37,051 nt of DNA from JANNHP01 sp031404455 (GCA_031404455.1 JANNHP010000106.1:1-37051), one strand, 5' to 3'; counted from the first letter of the stretch, positions 8,142 through 16,822 are shown. Notes: generated by a model from the sequence alone, not told the origin. Numbers and translations are program-made.

Positions 8142-9302
8142 ATGCAACTCGCTGGACGGATGGCCCGCCTCGGCACCGAGACCGCGTTCGAGGTGCTCGC
8201 CCGCGCGCGCGCGCTCGAAGCGCAGGGCCGTCACATCGTTCACCTCGAGATCGGCGAGCCCGACTTCGACACCCCCGCCCATGTCGTCGAGGCGGGGAGG
8301 TCGGCGCTCCAGAACGGGTTCACGCACTACGGGCCGTCGCCCGGCATCCCTCAGCTCCGCGAGGCGATCGCCGAGCACGTGACGAAGTCGCGCGGCATTC
8401 CGTGCGAGCCGGCCAACGTGGTCGTCACGCCGGGCGGCAAGCCGATCATGTTCTACGTGATCCTGGCGCTCATCGACGAGGGCACCGAGGCGCTCTATCC
8501 CAACCCGGGCTTCCCGATCTACGAGTCGATGATCCGGTTCTGCGGCGGCAAGGCCGTGCCGGTCCCGCTGCGCGAGTCGAAGCAGTTCTCCGTCGACGTC
8601 GACGAGATCGCATCGCTGATCAACGAGCGGACGCGTCTCCTCATCATCAACTCGCCGCAGAATCCGACCGGCGGCGTGATGCCGAAGGAAGATGTCGCGG
8701 CGCTCGCGGAGGTGCTGAAGAAGTGGCCGCAGGTCGTAGTCCTCTCCGACGAGATCTACAGCGACATGCTCTACGACGGCGAGCACCACTCGATCCTCAC
8801 GTATCCGTGGATGCGCGACCGCACGGTGCTCCTCGACGGGTTCTCGAAGACGTTCGCGATGACCGGCTGGCGTCTCGGCTACGGCGTGATGCCCGCGGAG
8901 TTCGCTGCGCACGTCGCGCGCCTCCAGACGAACAGCAACTCGTGCACGGCGACGTTCACGCAGATGGCCGGCGTCGCGGCGCTTCGCGGCGACATGGGCG
9001 CCGTGAGGGCGATGCTCGAGGCGTTCCGCGGCCGCCGCGACGTGATCGTGGACGGTCTGAACTCCATCCGCGGCTTCCGGTGCCTCAAGCCGAAAGGCGC
9101 CTTCTACGTGTTCCCGAACATCGAGGGCACGGGCATGACAGCGAAGGAGCTGCAGACGCGCCTCCTCGAAGAAGCCGGAGTCGCGTGCCTCGCGGGCACG
9201 GCGTTCGGTGCCCACGGCGAGGGCTACCTCCGTTTCAGTTACGCGAACTCGCTGGAGAACATCCATGAGGCGCTCGGACGGATCTCGAAGCTCGTCGGGT
9301 GA
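8142..9302 (+). CDS. PLP-dependent class I/II aminotransferase (aspartate-aminotransferase-like)
   Basis: Transfers an amino group between an amino acid and a 2-oxo acid using pyridoxal phosphate. The 386-residue fold type I protein shows EIGEPDFDTP (residues 36-45), SPQNPTGG (171-178), SDEIYSDMLYDG around 202-213, the Schiff-base Lys236 in DGFSKTFAMTGWRLGYG, and the carboxylate-binding Arg364 in GYLRFSYA. The ATG is preceded by AGGAG about ten bases upstream. The family includes aspartate, alanine and aromatic aminotransferases, and the sequence does not fix the substrate. Its 3' end overlaps the next gene by 38 bases. The 55-base spacer after the receptor gene contains a GCGGGA/TCCCGC stem but no clear terminator. 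Confidence 0.9.
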   Translation: MQLAGRMARLGTETAFEVLARARALEAQGRHIVHLEIGEPDFDTPAHVVEAGRSALQNGFTHYGPSPGIPQLREAIAEHVTKSRGIPCEPANVVVTPGGKPIMFYVILALIDEGTEALYPNPGFPIYESMIRFCGGKAVPVPLRESKQFSVDVDEIASLINERTRLLIINSPQNPTGGVMPKEDVAALAEVLKKWPQVVVLSDEIYSDMLYDGEHHSILTYPWMRDRTVLLDGFSKTFAMTGWRLGYGVMPAEFAAHVARLQTNSNSCTATFTQMAGVAALRGDMGAVRAMLEAFRGRRDVIVDGLNSIRGFRCLKPKGAFYVFPNIEGTGMTAKELQTRLLEEAGVACLAGTAFGAHGEGYLRFSYANSLENIHEALGRISKLVG

Positions 9303-10587
9303 CGCGGTCCTCCTGTCGCTGCTCTTCCTGACGGCCTGCAGCGAGTCCGTCGCGGCGCCGCCGCCGCCCGAGCCGTCGCCCGGCGTGCCGAAGAGCGTGA
9401 TCCTGCTCATCGGCGACGGCACGGGTCCGCAGCAGCTCGGTCTGCTCATGGACTGGGCCGACGCCGCGGGCAAGTCGCCGACGAACTTCGAGCGGCTCGC
9501 GAACGAAGGGACGACCGGCTCGCTGCGGACGGCCTCGGCCGACTCGCCGCTCACGGACTCCGCCGCGAGCGCGACGGCGTTCGCGTGCGGCGTCGCGACG
9601 AACAACGAGATGATCGCCGTCGATCCGTCGGGCAAGCCGCTCCCGACCTGCCTCGAGGACGCCCGCGCGCGCGGGAAGCGCACGGGGCTCGTCACCACGA
9701 CGACGATCACGCACGCGACCCCCGCGTGCTTCGCGTCTCACATCAGTCGTCGCGGCGAGGAACCGGAGATCGCGCGGCAGTACGTCGAAGACGGCACCGG
9801 CGCCGACGTGATGTTCGGCGGCGGCCGCAAGCACTTCTCGGACGACCTCATGAAGGCGGCGGGCGAGAAGGGCTGGGCCGTCGTCGAATCGCGCGAGGCC
9901 CTCCTCGCGCTGCCGAAGGGCACGCAGAAGTCGCTCGGGCTCTTCTCGCGCTCGCACGTCCCGTACCTCCTCGACCGCGACCAGGACGGCGAACTGAAGG
10001 CGCCCTCGCTCGCCGACATGACGAAGAAGGCGCTCGAGATCCTGTCCCAGGACGAAAGGGGATTCTTCCTCATGATCGAGGGCGGGCGAATCGATCACGC
10101 CTGTCACGCGAACGACGGTCCCGCGGCGCTCGGCGAACTGCGCGAGTTCGACGAGGTCATCGGCCTCGCGCGCGAGTTCCGCGCGCTGCACCCGGAGACG
10201 CTCGTCATCGTCACCGCCGACCACGAGACCGGCGGACTCACCGTCACGTCGGGACATCCGCCCTTCACGCTCGAGCCCGGCGACTTCCTCGCGATGACGC
10301 GAATCGAGAAGTCGATCGAGGGACTCGGCATCGGCGGGAAGCCCGCGAAGGACTTCGACCCGGTGAAGTTCGGGATCGGGCACTCGCCGTTCTACCCGCC
10401 GAACTACTGGGTGGCGGACTCGGCGGCGCTCGAGCGGTCGGCGCAGTTCTGCGTCACGTTCTCGACCGGCGGCCATTCGACGACGCCGGTGCTCATCGCG
10501 GCCATGGGCCCCGGCGCGGCGGCGTTCTCGGGCATGCGCCGGAACACGTTCGTCGGACAGAAACTTCGGGAGTGGATGTCGAAGTGA
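9265..10587 (+). CDS. Alkaline phosphatase, lipoprotein form
   Basis: Metal-dependent phosphomonoesterase of the PhoA superfamily, exported and probably lipid-anchored. The 440-residue protein has a short basic N-terminus and LLSLLFLTAC (lipid Cys25). It has the metal ligand motif ILLIGDGTG, the active-site serine in DSAASAT (Ser99), THATPACF, MIEGGRIDHACHAND, VTADHETGGL and GGHSTTPV. These together supply the usual two-zinc/one-magnesium ligands. The chosen ATG lies inside the end of the aminotransferase gene but has GGAG seven bases upstream and gives a complete lipoprotein signal. It overlaps the next gene by GTGA. Phosphate regulation is not evident from the sequence. Confidence 0.92.
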   Translation: MRRSDGSRSSSGDAVLLSLLFLTACSESVAAPPPPEPSPGVPKSVILLIGDGTGPQQLGLLMDWADAAGKSPTNFERLANEGTTGSLRTASADSPLTDSAASATAFACGVATNNEMIAVDPSGKPLPTCLEDARARGKRTGLVTTTTITHATPACFASHISRRGEEPEIARQYVEDGTGADVMFGGGRKHFSDDLMKAAGEKGWAVVESREALLALPKGTQKSLGLFSRSHVPYLLDRDQDGELKAPSLADMTKKALEILSQDERGFFLMIEGGRIDHACHANDGPAALGELREFDEVIGLAREFRALHPETLVIVTADHETGGLTVTSGHPPFTLEPGDFLAMTRIEKSIEGLGIGGKPAKDFDPVKFGIGHSPFYPPNYWVADSAALERSAQFCVTFSTGGHSTTPVLIAAMGPGAAAFSGMRRNTFVGQKLREWMSK

Positions 10588-11621
10588 CGCACCCGACCGC
10601 CGACTTCCGCTCCGACACCGTCACGCGGCCGACTCCAGCGATGCGCCGCGCGATGGCCGAGGCCGAGGTGGACGACGACGTGCTCGGCCACGACCCGACG
10701 ACCGTGACGCTCGAGTTCGAGGCCGCCAAGCTGCTCGGCAAGGAAGCCGCGCTCTTCGTCCCATCGGGCGTGATGGCGAACCTCGTCGCGCTGATGACGC
10801 ACTGCCGTCCGGCCGACGAGGTGATCCTCGAGGAGTGGTCGCACACGTCGCGGTTCGAGTCGGGCGGCGCCGCGGCGGTCGCTCACGTGCTCACGCGCAC
10901 GCTGCGGTCGAAGCGCGGACTCATGGACGCCGGCGAGATCGCCGGATGGATCTCGCCGGGCAGCGAGCACACGCCGAGGACGGGGCTCGTCGTCGTGGAG
11001 CAGACGCACAACTTCCACGGCGGCGCCGTGGTGCCGCTCGACGGACTGCGGCGGATCCACGACGTGGCGCACGCGCGCGGAGTGTCCGTGCACATGGACG
11101 GGGCGCGCCTCTGGAACGCCGTGGCGGCGTCGGGGATCTCCGCGGCCGACTACGCCGCGTGTGCCGAGACCGTGAGCTTCTGCCTGTCGAAAGGGCTCTG
11201 CGCCCCGGTCGGTTCGCTCCTCTGCGGGTCGCTGAAGTTCATCCAGATGGCGCGCTTCCACCGCAAGCGGCTTGGCGGCGGCATGCGGCAGAGCGGCGTC
11301 CTCGCCGCGGCTGGCCTCGTCGCGTTGCGCGAAATGCGGCAGCGTCTCGCCGAGGACCACGTCCGCGCGCGGCGGATCGCCGAGCGTCTCGCGACGCTGC
11401 CGGGGTTCGGCGTCGATCTCGAAGCGGTGCAAACCAACATCGTCTTCGTCCGTTTGGAGAAGCTCGACCCGGCTCGCGTCGTCGAGGAGGCCGCCATGGA
11501 ACGCATCCTCCTCTACGCGACCGGGCCGCAGCAGATCCGGTTCGTGACGCACCACGACGTCGACGACGACGACGTGACGAGACTCCTCGCATTCCTGGAA
11601 AGGCTGGCCCCCCGGGGCTAG
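10584..11621 (+). CDS. ltaE: Low-specificity L-threonine aldolase
   Basis: Cleaves L-threonine or L-allo-threonine to glycine and acetaldehyde; a PLP fold type I enzyme. The 345-residue protein opens with DFRSDTVTRPTPAMRRAM, the signature N-terminus of the family. It then shows DDVLGHDPT, LFVPSGVMANLVAL, VVVEQTHNFHGGAVVPL, HMDGARLWNA (170-179), and the PLP lysine Lys203 in SFCLSKGLCAPVGS, then RKRLGGGMRQSGVLAAAG. The GTG start overlaps the phosphatase stop (GTGA). A GTG 12 bases further upstream is possible but adds only four residues. Confidence 0.94.
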   Translation: MTHPTADFRSDTVTRPTPAMRRAMAEAEVDDDVLGHDPTTVTLEFEAAKLLGKEAALFVPSGVMANLVALMTHCRPADEVILEEWSHTSRFESGGAAAVAHVLTRTLRSKRGLMDAGEIAGWISPGSEHTPRTGLVVVEQTHNFHGGAVVPLDGLRRIHDVAHARGVSVHMDGARLWNAVAASGISAADYAACAETVSFCLSKGLCAPVGSLLCGSLKFIQMARFHRKRLGGGMRQSGVLAAAGLVALREMRQRLAEDHVRARRIAERLATLPGFGVDLEAVQTNIVFVRLEKLDPARVVEEAAMERILLYATGPQQIRFVTHHDVDDDDVTRLLAFLERLAPRG

Positions 11622-11630
11622 ACGACACCC

Positions 11631-12446
11631 ATGCGCATCTTCGAGCCGCACGCCCACATGTACTGCCGCCTCACCGACGACTACGAGCGCATGGCGCTCT
11701 GCGGCATCACGGCGATCCAGGAACCCGCGTTCTGGCTCGGCACCGAGCGCACGCACCCCGAGAGCTTCTACGACTACTTCGAGCACATCACCGTGTTCGA
11801 GCGCAAGCGCGCGGAGAAGTACGGCATCCGCCACTACCAGTCGATCGGCGTCAACCCGAAGGACGCGGAGAACCTGGAGGTCACGCTGCCCACGGTGAAG
11901 GGCATGCGCCGCTTCTTCGATCGGCCGTCCGTCGTCGGCGTCGGCGAGATCGGCCTCAACAACAACACGCCGAACGAGATGATCGGTCTCGAGGCGCAAC
12001 TCGACCTCGCGCTGGAGCTGAAGCTCCCGGCGCTCATCCACACGCCCCACGTGGACAAGCGCCGCGGCGTCGAGATGATCAAGGGCCTCCTCGAGAAGCG
12101 CACCGACTACAACCGCGCTCACATCCTGATCGACCACATCACCGAGGAGACGATCGACATCGTCCGCGACATGGGCGTGTGGGTCGCGATGACGGTCTAT
12201 CCCTTCTCGAAGCTCTCCCCCGAGCGCGCCGTCGCAATGGTCGCGAAGTACGGGCTCGATCGGATCATGGTCAACTCGTCCGTCGACTGGGGCGAGAGCG
12301 ACCCGCTCAGCATCCCGAAGGTCGTGCGCCTCATGCGCCGCGAGGGATGGAAGGAGAAGGACATCGAACGCCTGGTGTGGCGGAACCCGATCCGCTTCTG
12401 GGGTCAATCGGGCCGGATCTCGGAGGCCGAGATCCAGCCCGATTGA
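11631..12446 (+). CDS. TatD-family metal-dependent hydrolase, EboB-like
   Basis: Amidohydrolase-fold protein of 271 residues with the metal ligands of the TatD family. These are His7 and His9 in EPHAHM, Glu106 in GVGEIGLN, His137/His140 in IHTPH, His169 in LIDHI and Asp219 in NSSVDWGESD. The N-terminus (RIFEPHAHMYCR followed by TDDYERMALCGITAIQEPAFWLG) matches my memory of EboB, the TatD-like protein of the ebo clusters of cyanobacteria, algal plastids and other bacteria, rather than the TatD DNase. No other ebo gene (UbiA-like prenyltransferase, EboE sugar isomerase) is nearby. It starts 9 bases after the threonine aldolase stop, so it is probably cotranscribed. The substrate is unknown. Confidence 0.82.
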   Translation: MRIFEPHAHMYCRLTDDYERMALCGITAIQEPAFWLGTERTHPESFYDYFEHITVFERKRAEKYGIRHYQSIGVNPKDAENLEVTLPTVKGMRRFFDRPSVVGVGEIGLNNNTPNEMIGLEAQLDLALELKLPALIHTPHVDKRRGVEMIKGLLEKRTDYNRAHILIDHITEETIDIVRDMGVWVAMTVYPFSKLSPERAVAMVAKYGLDRIMVNSSVDWGESDPLSIPKVVRLMRREGWKEKDIERLVWRNPIRFWGQSGRISEAEIQPD

Positions 12447-12448
12447 GT

Positions 12449-12483
12449 GTGATCTCGCGAGGCGAGGCGCCTCACGAGATCAC
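12449..12483 (+). terminator. Strong hairpin after the TatD-like gene
   Basis: GTGATCTCG-C-GAGGCG pairs with CGCCTC-A-CGAGATCAC around an AGG loop, a 16-position stem with one mismatch, starting directly after the stop codon. No T-tract follows. It probably ends or stabilises the upstream transcript. Confidence 0.55.
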
Positions 12484-12500
12484 CCATCAGGGAGGGTTGC

Positions 12501-14324
12501 GTGCCCGGCGGGAGTCGCGACAAACCGAGACTCGACCACGGCGGGCAGGCCCCGACGTGGTGCCTCCTCTCCACGGCCGCCGCTTCCGGCGCCGCGGTGA
12601 TGACCGTCGAGATGAGCGCGGTGCGGACGCTGCAGCCGTTCTTCGGCTCGACGACGCCCGTCTGGACGAACGTGATCGCCGTGGCGCTCGGCGCGCTCGC
12701 GCTCGGCTACGCGCTCGGCGGGCGGATCGCGGACCGGCGCCCGTCGGCGACGCTCTTCTTCGCGCTGCTCGCGGCCGGGGGGCTTCTCGTCACCGTCGCG
12801 GCGGCCGCGGTGACGCCCGTGTCGTGGGCGTTCCTCGAGCGAGGCGCGGATCTCGAGCCGACGGCGTCGCTGCTCTGGAAGGGATCGCTCGGGGCGACCC
12901 TGATCGTCTTCGCGCCGCCGCTGGTCTTCTTCGGGATGGTGACACCGCTCGCCGTCCGTCTCCTCGCTTCGAGCGGGGCAGGTCGCGCCGCCGGACGCGT
13001 GTTCGCGGTGTCCACGGCGGCGTCGGTCGCGGGGACGTATCTGCCGACGTTCGTGCTCGTTCCATTGCTCGGGTCCCGTGGTTCCCTCCTCGTCGCCGCG
13101 GGCATGGCGATCGTCCCGGGCGCGGCGGGACTCGCGATTCTCGGCGGCAGGCGCAGCCGCGTCGCTGCTGCTGCGGTCGTCGCGGCGGCGGCGCTCGTCG
13201 CGGGACTGGCCGACCTTCGTCCCTCGCGCGGCGCGCCGGTGTTCGACAACGGCGGCGTCGCGAACGTCCTCGCGGAGCGCGAATCCGCGTACCAGTACCT
13301 CACCGTCCGGGAGGACACGTTCCCCGGCGGCGAGGTCGACCGCGTCCTCACGATGAACGAGGCGGCGTACTCGTTCCACTCGCTGAAGATCCGGGGGCGG
13401 GTGCTCACGGACTCGCGGCACTACGACGACTACACCGTGCTCCCGATGCTGCTCGACCTGCCGGCGGGCGCGGACCTTCGCCTCGGCGTCGTCGGGTTCG
13501 CCTGCGGCGTCAATGCGGGACAGTGGCGCCACTTCTGGGACGGCCCCTACCGCCTGCGCGTGGAGGGCGCGGAACTCGACCCGGAGATCGTGGACCTCGG
13601 CCGCGAGTTCTTCGACCTGCCGGCGGCGGACGATCACCGAGTCTGCGTCGCCGTCGCCGACGGCCGCGTCTGGCTCGCGTCGCTGCCTGCGGAGTCGCGC
13701 TTCGACGTGCTCGTCATCGACGCCTTCGCGAACGAGATCTACATGCCGTTCCACCTCGGCACGCGCGAGTTCCTGGAACTCTGCAGCGAACGTCTCGAAC
13801 CGGGCGGTGTCCTCGCGATGAACGTGTACGCCGTCGGCGAGGACGCGCCGAACCTCGCGGCGCTCGAGAACACGGTGGCGACGGTGTTCGGGACGTGCGT
13901 CCGGTCCAGTCGCTACGGGGGGCGCGGATTCCTGCTGATCGCCGCGAACGGCGGCGAGCCCGCGGATCTCGGGCGCCTCGAGCCCGACTCCGTGCTCCGG
14001 AGGTTCGGCGAGCGCGCGGACGTCGCCGAGTGGGGCCGTCTGCTCGACCTCGCGGCGGAGGTGGCCGAGGACGTCGCGCTCGTCCTGCCGCGGCCGGACG
14101 CCCGCGTGCTGACCGACGACGACGCACCGCTCGAGTACCTGACGGACCGTTTCGTGAGCGATCAGGAGCGGCGCCTGCTCGGCGGCGCCGGGGACGAGGA
14201 GGCGGCGCGCCACCGCGATCGCCTCGCCGCGCTCTCGCGGAAGCAGGACCGGATGTTCGCCTCAGTCGCGGCCGCGTGGGCGGTCGTCCTCGTCGCGGCG
14301 TTCCTCGCGGTCCGGCGCGCGTAG
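12501..14324 (+). CDS. Membrane protein fused to a spermidine-synthase-like domain
   Basis: The 607 residues form an N-terminal membrane domain of about seven helices (residues 18-240, including VIAVALGALALGYALGGRIADRR). A soluble class I methyltransferase-fold domain follows (about 270-505), and one more hydrophobic segment lies at the extreme C-terminus. This is the 'fused spermidine synthase' architecture. The SAM-type glycine loop is altered to GVVGFACGVNAGQ. The acidic ribose ligand is in AELDPEIVDLG, and the catalytic region reads LVIDAFANE followed by YMPFHLGTREFLELC. True spermidine synthases have GGGDG and DSSDP, so polyamine synthesis is doubtful. The GTG start has GGAGGG five bases upstream. 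The biological role of the family is unknown to me. Confidence 0.78.
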   Translation: MPGGSRDKPRLDHGGQAPTWCLLSTAAASGAAVMTVEMSAVRTLQPFFGSTTPVWTNVIAVALGALALGYALGGRIADRRPSATLFFALLAAGGLLVTVAAAAVTPVSWAFLERGADLEPTASLLWKGSLGATLIVFAPPLVFFGMVTPLAVRLLASSGAGRAAGRVFAVSTAASVAGTYLPTFVLVPLLGSRGSLLVAAGMAIVPGAAGLAILGGRRSRVAAAAVVAAAALVAGLADLRPSRGAPVFDNGGVANVLAERESAYQYLTVREDTFPGGEVDRVLTMNEAAYSFHSLKIRGRVLTDSRHYDDYTVLPMLLDLPAGADLRLGVVGFACGVNAGQWRHFWDGPYRLRVEGAELDPEIVDLGREFFDLPAADDHRVCVAVADGRVWLASLPAESRFDVLVIDAFANEIYMPFHLGTREFLELCSERLEPGGVLAMNVYAVGEDAPNLAALENTVATVFGTCVRSSRYGGRGFLLIAANGGEPADLGRLEPDSVLRRFGERADVAEWGRLLDLAAEVAEDVALVLPRPDARVLTDDDAPLEYLTDRFVSDQERRLLGGAGDEEAARHRDRLAALSRKQDRMFASVAAAWAVVLVAAFLAVRRA

Positions 14325-14345
14325 CGTTCTCGGGCTGCCAGGCAC

Positions 14346-14351
14346 TACCAT
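14346..14351 (+). promoter_or_regulatory. TAnnnT box before the phosphohexomutase gene
   Basis: TACCAT ends 7 bases before the ATG at 14359. No Shine-Dalgarno is present, consistent with a leaderless transcript. Confidence 0.5.
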
Positions 14352-14358
14352 CCGGCCC

Positions 14359-15702
14359 ATGGCTGGAATCTTCAAGGCGTACGACGTCCGCGGGACGGTC
14401 CCGGACCAGTTGGACGAAGACCTCGCGGAGAAGGTGGGGCGCGCGGTCGCGATCTTCCTCTCGGCGAAGAGTCTCGTCGTCGGGCGCGACATGCGCGCGT
14501 CGGGCGTCGGGCTCTCGCGGGCGCTCATCCGCGGCATCAACTCCACAGGTTGCGACGTCGTGGACGTCGGCGTCGTCTCGACGCCGATGCAGTACTTCGC
14601 GTGCGGCCACCTCGGCGGCGACGGCGGCGTCCAGGTGACGGCGTCGCACAACCCGGCCGAGTACAACGGCTTCAAGATCTCGGGCAGGGGCGTCGTCCCG
14701 GTCGGCGGCAACTCGGGACTCGTGGAGATCGAGGCGATGGCGCGGGCCGGAGTTCCGGCCCCCGCGGGCGTCACGCCGGGACGCATCGAGACGCGCGACA
14801 TCTCCGCCGCGTACGGCGAGAAGATCGTGTCGCTGCTGAAGCCGGCGAAGCGACGTCTGAAGGTCGCCGTGGACTGCGGCAACGGCATGGGCGGCCTCGA
14901 GGTGAAGCACGTCTTCTCGCGCCTGCCGATCGACATGATCGGTCTCTACCTCGAACCCGACGGCTCCTTCCCCAACCACGAGGCGAACCCGCTCAACCCC
15001 GCGAACATGCGCGACCTCGTGGGCATCGTGCGACGCGAGAAGTGCGACCTCGGCATCGCCTTCGACGGTGACGCGGACCGCGCGTGCTTCTGCGACGAGA
15101 CGGGCGCGATCGTCGGCAACGACATCGTCACGGCGCTGCTCGCGAACGACCTCGTCGCGCAGGAGCAGGGCGCGCACGTCGTCTACGACCTGCGCAGTTC
15201 GCGCGTGGTCCCTCAGACGATCGCGGCGCTCGGCGGCGTGCCGGTGCGCGAGCGTGTCGGCCACGCATTCATGAAGGCCACGCTGCGCAAGTTCAAAGGG
15301 CCGTACGGCGGCGAGCTCTCGGGCCACTTCTACTTCCGCGACCTCTGGTACACGGACTCCGGCGTCTACGCCGCGGGCCTCGTGCTGGGCCAGGTCGCCC
15401 GCGCGAGCGAGCCCTTCTCGAAGATGCTCGCGCCGCTGCGCCGCTATCCGACGACCGGCGAGGTGAACTTCGAGGTGACGGACAAGGACGGCCTCATCGA
15501 GAAGATCGCCGCGGCCTACAAGGACGCGCGCCAGGACCGGCTCGACGGCATCACGATCGAGTACCCGTCGTGGTGGTGCAACGTGCGGAAATCGAACACC
15601 GAACCGCTGCTGCGCCTCGTGATGGAGGCCGACGACGCGCCGACGTACGAGCGCGTGCGCGCCGAGCTCATGGGCATCCTGGGGACGCCCGTCGCGCACT
15701 GA
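14359..15702 (+). CDS. Phosphomannomutase/phosphoglucomutase
   Basis: Interconverts hexose 1- and 6-phosphates for nucleotide-sugar synthesis (alpha-D-phosphohexomutase superfamily). The 447 residues match the usual length of the bifunctional PMM/PGM. It shows IFKAYDVRG at the N-terminus, the phosphoserine loop TASHNP (Ser96, residues 94-99), the metal-binding loop DGDADR (236-241), the sugar-binding loop GGELSGH (317-323) and the phosphate-binding loop RKSNTEPLLRL (410-420). GELSGH (Glu and Ser contacts) is typical of PMM/PGM rather than phosphoglucosamine mutase. A TACCAT box and absent ribosome-binding site suggest leaderless expression. It converges on the LOG gene across a palindromic repeat. 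Confidence 0.93.
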   Translation: MAGIFKAYDVRGTVPDQLDEDLAEKVGRAVAIFLSAKSLVVGRDMRASGVGLSRALIRGINSTGCDVVDVGVVSTPMQYFACGHLGGDGGVQVTASHNPAEYNGFKISGRGVVPVGGNSGLVEIEAMARAGVPAPAGVTPGRIETRDISAAYGEKIVSLLKPAKRRLKVAVDCGNGMGGLEVKHVFSRLPIDMIGLYLEPDGSFPNHEANPLNPANMRDLVGIVRREKCDLGIAFDGDADRACFCDETGAIVGNDIVTALLANDLVAQEQGAHVVYDLRSSRVVPQTIAALGGVPVRERVGHAFMKATLRKFKGPYGGELSGHFYFRDLWYTDSGVYAAGLVLGQVARASEPFSKMLAPLRRYPTTGEVNFEVTDKDGLIEKIAAAYKDARQDRLDGITIEYPSWWCNVRKSNTEPLLRLVMEADDAPTYERVRAELMGILGTPVAH

Positions 15703-15706
15703 CGCT

Positions 15707-15795
15707 TCGGGGACGGTCCTGACTTGTTGTACTTCTCGCCCGCGATTCGACCCTGGCCGGGGCCAGCAAGTATCGAAAGTCCGGTCCGTCCCCGA
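15707..15795. repeat. 89-nt palindromic intergenic element
   Basis: The arms start TCGGGGACGG and end CCGTCCCCGA as perfect 10-bp inverted repeats. They continue imperfectly inward: TCC/ACC, then a shared GACTT and TACTT on both strands. An inner perfect hairpin CTGGCC-GG-GGCCAG lies at 15752-15765. It fills the gap between two convergent genes. The GGGGACG tips and the CCAGCAAGT segment in the right arm recur in the element at 36736-36832. It resembles REP/REPIN palindromes mobilised by TnpA_REP (RAYT) transposases, but no such transposase is in the window. Confidence 0.75.
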
Positions 15796-15798
15796 CGG

Positions 15799-16815
15799 CT
15801 ACGCGCGCCGCTTGCGCCGCCGCGACGGCTCCGGCGGGGGCGGCGGCTGCATGACTTCCGACGTCATCTCCGCGTCGAGCGTGTGTTCGCGTGACTTCGC
15901 GACCATCGGCGGCGGGGGGGCGTCGCCCATCAGTTCGCTGCGGTCGGCGCCCGGGAGGAGTTCGGGCGTCTTGTGGAAGTGGCAGATGAACTCCCACGCT
16001 TCGTCCGCGGTGTCGCAGATCTTGAAGAGCTCGATGTCCTCAGGCGCGATCGTGCCTTCCTCGACGAGGAAGTCCCAGTCGACGATCCGGTTCCAGAACT
16101 CCTCGCCGAGGAGGACGACCGGGATCGGCTTCATCTTCACCGTCTGGATGAGGGTCAGCGTCTCGAAGAGTTCGTCGAGCGTGCCCATGCCGCCGGGGAA
16201 GAAGACCGCGGCCTTGGCGCGGAGGAGGAGGTGCATCTTCCGGATGGCGAAGTAGTGGAACTGGAAGCAGAGGTCCGGAGTGATGTACGGGTTCGGCGCC
16301 TGCTCGTGCGGCAGCGTGATGTTCATGCCGATCGACTTCGCGCCGACGTCCCACGCGCCGCGGTTGCCCGCTTCCATCACGCCCGGACCGCCTCCGGTGC
16401 AGATGACGTAGTGGAGCCGTCCACCGTTCTGGCAGGCGTTCGAGACCATCGTCGCGAAGCGGCGCGCCTCGTCGTAGTAGCGCGCCTTCTTCAGCAGGTT
16501 CTTCGCGACGGTCAGCTCGAGCGCCGCGGCCGCGTCGCGGGGCGAGGCGTCGAGCGCTCTCTGCGCGGCGACGAGTCGGTGCTCCGCCTCCGCCGTCTGG
16601 AGGATCCGCGCGCCGCCGAAGAGCACGACCGTGCTCTCGACCGCGTGCTCCTGCAGCAGCATCTCGGCCTTGAGCAGTTCGAGTTGCAGGCGCACGGGCC
16701 GCAGTTCCACGCGGTGGAGCAGGCCGATGTCCTCGTACGCGCGCAGGTAGTTCGGGCTCGCGAGAATGGCCTTGAGGTTCTCCTCAGGGGTGGGGCGCTG
16801 CGATGGGGCGTTCAT
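15799..16815 (-). CDS. LOG-family nucleotide-binding protein (long form)
   Basis: Rossmann-fold protein of the LOG family, whose characterised members release free cytokinin or related bases from nucleoside 5'-monophosphates. The signature PGGMGTLDELFE is present, as are CTGGGPGVMEAGNRGA and IGMNITLPHEQ. At about 338 residues it is much longer than the classic 180-200-residue LOG. It has a helical N-terminal extension of about 130 residues and a C-terminal tail rich in proline then arginine (PPPPPEPSRRRKRRA). The start is placed at 16815 because TACCAT lies 7 bases upstream; an alternative ATG at 16824 overlaps that box and adds MTR. Substrate specificity is not determined by the sequence. 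Confidence 0.88.
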   Translation of the reverse strand: MNAPSQRPTPEENLKAILASPNYLRAYEDIGLLHRVELRPVRLQLELLKAEMLLQEHAVESTVVLFGGARILQTAEAEHRLVAAQRALDASPRDAAAALELTVAKNLLKKARYYDEARRFATMVSNACQNGGRLHYVICTGGGPGVMEAGNRGAWDVGAKSIGMNITLPHEQAPNPYITPDLCFQFHYFAIRKMHLLLRAKAAVFFPGGMGTLDELFETLTLIQTVKMKPIPVVLLGEEFWNRIVDWDFLVEEGTIAPEDIELFKICDTADEAWEFICHFHKTPELLPGADRSELMGDAPPPPMVAKSREHTLDAEMTSEVMQPPPPPEPSRRRKRRA

Positions 16816-16822
16816 GCGCGTC

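Noticed and set aside
10835..14638. 1267-codon open frame on the plus strand
   Set aside because: Its translation is almost entirely Arg/Ala/Gly/Pro shadow of threonine aldolase, the TatD-like and the spermidine-synthase-like genes in another phase.
15707..15795. tRNA or small structured RNA gene between convergent genes
   Set aside because: The fold is a simple long palindrome without cloverleaf, T-loop or anticodon features, and the same architecture recurs at 36.7 kb.
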